This document shows positions 58,542-64,000 of a DNA stretch of 64,000 bases, in pieces; position 1 is the first letter of the stretch; each line of letters begins with the position of its first letter. Below the pieces are notes generated by a model. That model worked only from the letters and a program-made list of their open reading frames with translations. It was not told where the DNA came from and ran no database searches. The DNA comes from Pseudofabraea citricarpa (lineage: Eukaryota; Ascomycota; Leotiomycetes; Helotiales; Dermateaceae), in contig JAPWGK010000032.1 in assembly GCA_029641185.1 (NCBI GenBank), forward strand, positions 248,001 through 312,000, written 5' to 3'. The position numbers and the translations under genes are program-made.

Positions 58542-60211
58542 ATGACTGAAGCACGCCAACTCAGATCGGGCTCCATACTTCCTGACACTTCGATCACTCG
58601 ACGTACAAAGCGAGCTGGTGTTCGCAGCGCTGATGATGACAAGCAAAGAGAACGAAAGAGAGCACTCGACCGTAAAGCACAGAGGGCATCAAGAGAGAAG
58701 ACACGAAGCCATATCGCAAACCTCGAGAAGATGGTTCAAATACTGAGCGAGAATGGAAATACGGCCACCAGTGATCTGCTGGAAGAGATTGAGCGATTGC
58801 ATGCTGAGATCGACCGGCTGAGAAAGATCATAGACGGTGTGAGGTCGGTGCTGGGAGTGGATCCAATGGAGAACTTGGGAGTAAGGTAACTCTCTGAAAA
58901 GTCGATAGATTGAACCCTTGCTAAAGTCCACAGACAACTTCCGCAGAGCAAACCCGAGCCCATGGAAGGACTTCTCGAAATGCAGAAAGAACCCGAGACG
59001 GAGTCGATTGTTTCGACAACGATGCCACCAGACCCAGAACAGAGCTGGAGCGGCTCTACGATAGACGGCAGTGAACTTGCTGAACCTAACATGGGGGCGT
59101 TGCCTGCGATATCTGCGACCTCGCTTTCAAAAGTTCCCGCGACCCAAGACATAGGGATATCAATTCTTAATTGGAGTAATACATGGGAGCAAGAAAGTAT
59201 GATATCTGATCCAAGTAGTCCAGAAGTAGATTCACCACTGCCAAATTCTCTGCACACAGCCATACCTGTTTCGGAACCAATCCAGTACTCGCCATGTAAG
59301 TTGTGGCAGAAAGCCAACAGCATCTACGCAAAGATGTTTCAATTTAGTAAAGAGAGAGCAGAGATGGCGAGTAAGGCGGATGTAGGAAGTTTGTTCAAAG
59401 CCATGAAGCGTGGTTGGGGTTCTCTGAGCTTGAACGAGAGAAGCAATCCCATTTTGATTATTTTGAAGGAGGTCGATCAACATCTCTTCTGGGATTTGGA
59501 TCCTGTTACGAAGATCGCCAATCTTTATAAAAGCTGGTTGCTACTCAAGGTAAATAACAATCCTGCCTGACGTAGGTCGCATATTGATTCGATATAGTAT
59601 TATTTCGATACCGAAACAAATACCCTGGAAAATGTACCTTTATGGCAAAGACCAGTGTTGGTAAACCGAACTTGAATTTAAGTACGACACTGACTTCAGC
59701 AGCTGGTCCCAGAAGACAAAACAACACCCTGTCCCAATCGATTTCTTTCCATGGTATGTCCTATTTTCTGCTTTGGAATTGATATTCATAAGAAGTTAGG
59801 CCTGCACTCCGTGATCGACTTGTATGGCATCATTCGTATTACTTTTCGACATCTGAGTTCTCTGTGCATTACCGGAAGGGCTTCAAGTTCTCTTGGCCGT
59901 TCAGCTTTGACGATACGTACTTCTATAACGCCAATACAGATACCTACACCATCAACCCGCTATTTGAACGATATCATAATGACGAGCGTAGCTGGAGTAT
60001 GAAACAAAGGTTTTTTGAGAGGTATCCTGAGTTTGTGGGAGAAATCTCGCCGTATAAATACGAAGATCAGCTGAGGAGAGACGCCCCAGCCATCCTTAGA
60101 AGGTTTAGCCGAAATATTTGCGTGGGCCACGAAGAAACGTGCAAGGAAAGCTGTAAATTCACAGATGCTAGGATCTTGGCACTATTTGACCAGTATCCGG
60201 ATCTTATATAA
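58542..60211 (+). CDS. bZIP transcription factor with C-terminal DUF3425-type region
   Basis: Five exons, join(58542..58885,58934..59549,59598..59660,59713..59753,59800..60211), encode 491 residues; introns are 48, 48, 52 and 46 bp and every join is in frame. The basic region spans about residues 34-55 (RERKRALDRKAQRASREKTRSHI, a bZIP N-x-A-Q-R-like pattern with D in place of N) and a heptad zipper follows to about 105. The middle is Ser/Pro/Glu-rich and probably an activation region. The C-terminus contains HPVPIDFFPWPALRDRLVW and EFSVHYRKGFKFSWPF, the hallmark of fungal bZIP proteins carrying the DUF3425 domain. These often regulate secondary metabolism or stress genes. Exons 3 and 4 are small; the three-way fit of reading frame, donor/acceptor and the PWPALRDRL motif makes the model credible. 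It may regulate the adjacent monooxygenase. Confidence 0.88.
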
Positions 60212-61158
60212 GATCAAGATTGAAGAACTTGCCTTAGGTAACAGTTGCAATTTCAAACATCGAGACTTTGTTCCTGGTTTCCTAGAGCCAAGAGAATAAA
60301 AGTAGGAAAATCCCCACTTAGAGTTGAGAAAGAGAGTCAAGACACGTGCTTGATATAGATATTTCATGAATGGCCAAGACCCCTCAGTTCAAGGAAAAGG
60401 CATGTTGGTGGGCCCCTTTACTGTGTAGAGCCGAAGCTGACTGAATTTTGTCTGACGTAGCATGCAATGGCTTGGCCTTCGTCCGTAGAAAATTTGTCGA
60501 GCAAAGTCTTCATCGTTCAAGATCTTTGGCCCCTTGGAAGAGCTGGAATGCGAACATGTATGATGATTCGATGATTCTCGTACGAGGATCCGAGAAGCAT
60601 CCGCCCATTTCAAGTCCTCAACGTCGCTCATGCATCTGACCCCTATCCCTATCAATCAAGCCTCCTTGACTTCTTCGTATCTGCAAAGCCGCCTCGAGGC
60701 TGAACGACATGTCTGGGATGAGGAAGAGGTTGGGTGTATGGGTAGTGGTTGTTTCGTGGATAGCACGTTCTAGTTGTTTTAGCCAAATACTCGTGCCTTT
60801 GAATTCTATTGTACCTGCTACCAATGTTAGTATTTAAAGATCAAAATTGAATTTGCAGGTAGTTCTGGATTAAGAAAGCAGCTGGTGAACCTTGATGGTT
60901 CAGTCGACCTTGCCAAGCTGATGACTAATGACGGCGGGGTTCCTGGCGATCGTCTTCGGGTTTGACCTTCTCACTGAACTTCAACTAATCATCCAACAAT
61001 AAAGGTACCAGAATTAATCAAGAAACGTCTTTCATTGACTAAATGTTTTAAAAAATCAACGCTTTCTCGATGCTGTTCCTCCTCCTTCTCCCCTCCAGCC
61101 CAGAAACCAGTTCTAGACTGTGTTTTGGTCGTGTTCTCATAAGTCGTTTGCATATCTC
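60212..61158. other. convergent spacer, no supported gene
   Basis: Short open frames on both strands at 60389-60824 overlap one another and have no family resemblance. No RNA gene seen. Confidence 0.5.
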
Positions 61159-61640
61159 TTATGCGCCCATCTTGCGCATGTATCCTCCGATAGGGGTCAA
61201 GGTCTTGATCTCAGGTGGGCAAGAGAGCTTGTCGTTGTCCTTGGACTTCTCCAAGATCTCCTTGTTGTGAGGGGTGCTTCGGTGGAACTCGACAGCGGCC
61301 TCGTTCTTGAAGCTGTTCTTGGTCAGTAAGTGCCAAAGTCGAATGAGTAAGATATCTTACACCATGGCAACAGCAAGTTGCATGGGGCCCTCTGATCCTG
61401 GAGCGGGACCAGACTTGGTAACAGAGAAGACCAGAGTATCTGGCTCGTTGGCCTCTACAACCTCGGCGTACTTGGAGAGACCTTCTGCGACCTACAGTTG
61501 TGTCAGTGTGATAGACCAGAAAGAATTCTGACCAGACGGAATTCTCAATCACAAACCTCATCGAAGAACTCTGGCTTAGGTGTGAGGATGAAAGCACCGT
61601 GGACAAGGGACTTGTCAGCGTCAGCAGCGTGGAAAGACAT
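61159..61640 (-). CDS. small ABM-fold (antibiotic biosynthesis monooxygenase-like) protein
   Basis: Three exons, complement(join(61159..61317,61363..61491,61557..61640)), encode 123 residues; introns are 45 and 65 bp (donors GTGTAA and GTTTGT). It is one small ferredoxin-like alpha+beta domain: VHGAFILTPKPEFFDEV (strand-helix start), GLSKYAEVVEANEPDTLVFSVTKS (with the acidic turn and aromatic edge of this fold), FKNEAAVEFHRSTPHNKEIL (helix with the typical H-x(3-4)-P-H) and a short C-terminal strand. Family members are dimeric and either cofactor-free oxygenases or heme/quinone-related proteins. The 123-residue length is normal for a stand-alone member. It lies convergent to the bZIP gene. 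Catalysis is not proven by sequence. Confidence 0.87.
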
Positions 61641-64000
61641 TTTTGATTGAGGTTGGTGAAGCTTGAAGCTGAATATGAAAAGAAGTAGTAAGTTGTTGTT
61701 GATTGTTGTATTGAAAGCTGATTGAATGAGATGAAGATGAGATTATTTCAGAGGGGAGGAAGAGATCTTTATAGAGCGGCCTAAAGCATTGCCACGCAAG
61801 CCATTGAGCTCCCAAGACATCATCACGGACAATTTCTGAAGTTTGAGCTCTACCATTGACAGCATTAAACGGATGAAAATACCAAGCTCGCATTCTCTGG
61901 AGATATCCGGCGACCAATAATCAGGGTCCTTCCACTCAGTGACCCTGCAAATTTCCCCACTACCTCAGCTGCCAGTCAATGAGCTGTCACAACGACTTGA
62001 GCAATACATAAGACATTTCATAAGTATAACCTTCCTGTGCATTGATGAGGCTGACACTATAGTCGCTAAAGAAAGTGCACAATGCCAGAAGTATATGGCA
62101 CGGAGAGTTATTCTCGGCACTTGCTCGTACGGAGAGAAATACGGTAACCGGCTGGTTAGATCCTCCGATCAACATTCGAACAGACAGACCTCATTCAAGC
62201 CGTGGCACTTCCTCTAGTCCTACAAATTATGCTTCACTGGGAGGGACAGCATGAACCAGTTCGACAACACGTGATCATCAAGATTCATGCAGCATCTCTG
62301 ATTTGCGAGGGTGAAAATGGGCTGAAAATAAACTTTACTACCTCGGTCCATGGGTGTTCGAGAAGAACGAGTACGATGCAGGTCCGGGTGCGGGCGTCAT
62401 TGGCTTCCTGATCCGAGTTCTTGTTCCTGGGCATTTCCCACAGCATTTGAGTCCTCGTATTCGGACTCAGACCTTAAGGTTCAATACTGAAACTGAAACA
62501 CATGGCTCTCCTGAACTTTCCGGCTCGCCTATTGAGGAACGGCCCTCATCACCCCGCTTTCTATGATGGAGATCCCTTGAATTTGTTACTTATAATTCCA
62601 TGCTATCCTCGTCTTCTCAGATCTTCTTCATCCTGTCTTGAGGATACTGCGTCACGTTGAGAATGTCGCCGATTATGTGGGGGATACTAAGAGAACCTGG
62701 ACCTAGGCAAAAATCCAGCTAGATTACCTCTGTTTTCATGCCATGATCTTCCACTGCTTGTTAAAACTGTAGTAGTTCTCCAGTTGGCTCTGGGTCTCTG
62801 AGGTGTCCCTGCAGATTCCGAGCAGGATAAGTAAGACAAAAACCGCTCACATAAAGTCGCCTGCATGGACGAGACCTAGGTTTCTATCATCCTGTCGAGA
62901 CACGTGTACTTAAAATCCTTCGGGTATGCATGCTTGCTTGATTATGGGGAACAAGAAGTCGAGTGACATCTGAGGCTTCCTGCTTCAAGCTCAAGCATTT
63001 TGGATTTTCATAATTATTCGGAAGGTTCCGTATGGCACTGCCTGCATCCGTCGCTAGGCGGATTCATATTTTATCCGCAGACTCCGTCCTTGTGCAACTC
63101 CATTTTGGCTTTTACTCGTACTTCGTAAAGTCTTCGGGGACTTGGCCGTCCTATAAGTACTGGACTGGAGACTGTCCATTTTCTCACGGGAATCAGGAGA
63201 GGTCCCTGCCTCGCGAATCACAACACGTTTTGATTGTCTGTTCATTTTGGGACCTATTAGAACTGGTCGGATATTTTACCCAAGGGAGAATATACAGTCT
63301 GCGTCGATCGGGTATCTCTGGGATTTAAGAGACATTCACTACGAGGAATATATACCGTTAGGAGTTCCGTAGTTGCACTACTCTCTCTGTTCAACGTTCT
63401 GTCCAGCTTCGTTCAGCTCTTATTTAGAGGCTTTATCCAAAAAATGAGAGAAGGTTCTATGTTGATTCCAGGTTATACATAGTTGTGGGATCATCCAAGT
63501 CAGATACCTCAACATGCTTGAGAATATCGATGTACACTACATCAAGATTATAGTTATTCGATACTTAAATTGTCAATGATGGAGCTGTTTTTTCGTATCG
63601 TCGCTTTCGTGAGATATACTATGTAATTATAACAACAAACCTTTATTTCGAGCCTTGAACCGCCGTTTTTTCTGCGTTTCCTGACAGTAATAATTAGTTG
63701 TTTTGCATCAATTATTCTAAGAAGCTTCGAAAATCATTCAGCTGCGTACTTAATTTCTATCACCATCGCCAAGATTTTTTTGATCTGAATCTCATTTCTC
63801 CCTCTCCAGTCTTCTTTTAAGATACGCGGATAATTTTCGCATGCGAACTCTCTGTGGATTGGTCGAGTAAGTTTGAGGATACCTATCTTCAATCAAACAC
63901 AATATGGGCGGTCTAAAGAATTCTAAGCTTGACCATTCGTTCCTGGTCTCGTATGTACCTACTCAAATGTACTAGTTGTTTCTAGATATATGTTCCACTG
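61641..64000. other. right-end stretch without supported gene
   Basis: Open frames such as 61939-62217 and 63032-63328 (plus) show no domains, starts with splice partners or protein-like composition that I trust. The last 2.3 kb is AT-rich. A gene entering from the right edge cannot be excluded. Confidence 0.5.

Noticed and set aside
1..64000. CRISPR array, bacterial operon or intact transposon
   Set aside because: No spaced direct repeats of array type, no ribosome-binding/operon layout, and no transposase, reverse transcriptase or integrase domain was seen. The retropepsin-like gene alone is not evidence of an intact element.

Overview
The window looks like nuclear DNA of a filamentous ascomycete (Pezizomycotina; a leotiomycete-type genome is my guess and is not proven). 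Genes carry short introns (41-124 bp) with GTAAGT/GTATGT-like donors, CTAAC/CTGAC-like branch sites and AG acceptors. Family content fits: cytochrome b5-fused delta-9 desaturase, GPI-anchored GH17 glucanase, LaeA/UMTA-like methyltransferase, a bZIP factor of the fungal DUF3425 type, an SRPK-like kinase, an ATO/GPR1 acetate transporter, and a dispersed single-copy 5S rRNA gene.

Layout: 0-8 kb is AT-rich with two minus-strand genes (a cysteine-rich single-pass membrane protein and the OLE1-type desaturase). 8-14.8 kb holds no gene I can support. 14.8-20 kb carries the acetate-transporter-like gene and gamma-tubulin complex component 2, both plus strand. 20.6-27.5 kb holds a head-to-head pair: a 1467-residue protein of unknown function with a nuclear-type basic region and a triple 26-residue repeat, and a 573-residue protein with a retropepsin-like D-S-G-A motif. 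29.3-30.5 kb is a G1/S cyclin. 30.5-39.8 kb is a gene-free stretch packed with microsatellites and minisatellites. 39.8-48.4 kb is a run of minus-strand genes: a small conserved-looking hypothetical, a proline-rich/lysine-tailed protein, a SAM methyltransferase and the GH17 glucanase. 48.4-50.8 kb is AT-rich and contains a minus-strand 5S rRNA gene. 50.8-61.6 kb is gene-dense: a Trp-rich-tail small protein, an SRPK-like kinase, a small secreted cysteine-rich protein, an FAD monooxygenase, a bZIP factor and a small ABM-fold protein. 61.7-64 kb shows nothing I can support.

Functional reading: most genes are unrelated housekeeping or wall/lipid functions. The 55-62 kb part (FAD monooxygenase, divergently placed bZIP regulator, ABM monooxygenase-like protein) could be a small catabolic or secondary-metabolite unit, but no polyketide synthase, NRPS, terpene synthase or transporter sits beside it. 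The most unusual items are the retropepsin-like gene with its giant divergent partner, a 5S rRNA whose differences from the form I remember preserve its helices, a GC-AG intron in the kinase, and a candidate secreted effector-like protein. All exon joins were worked out by hand from reading frame and splice signals; every multi-exon model below closes in frame.
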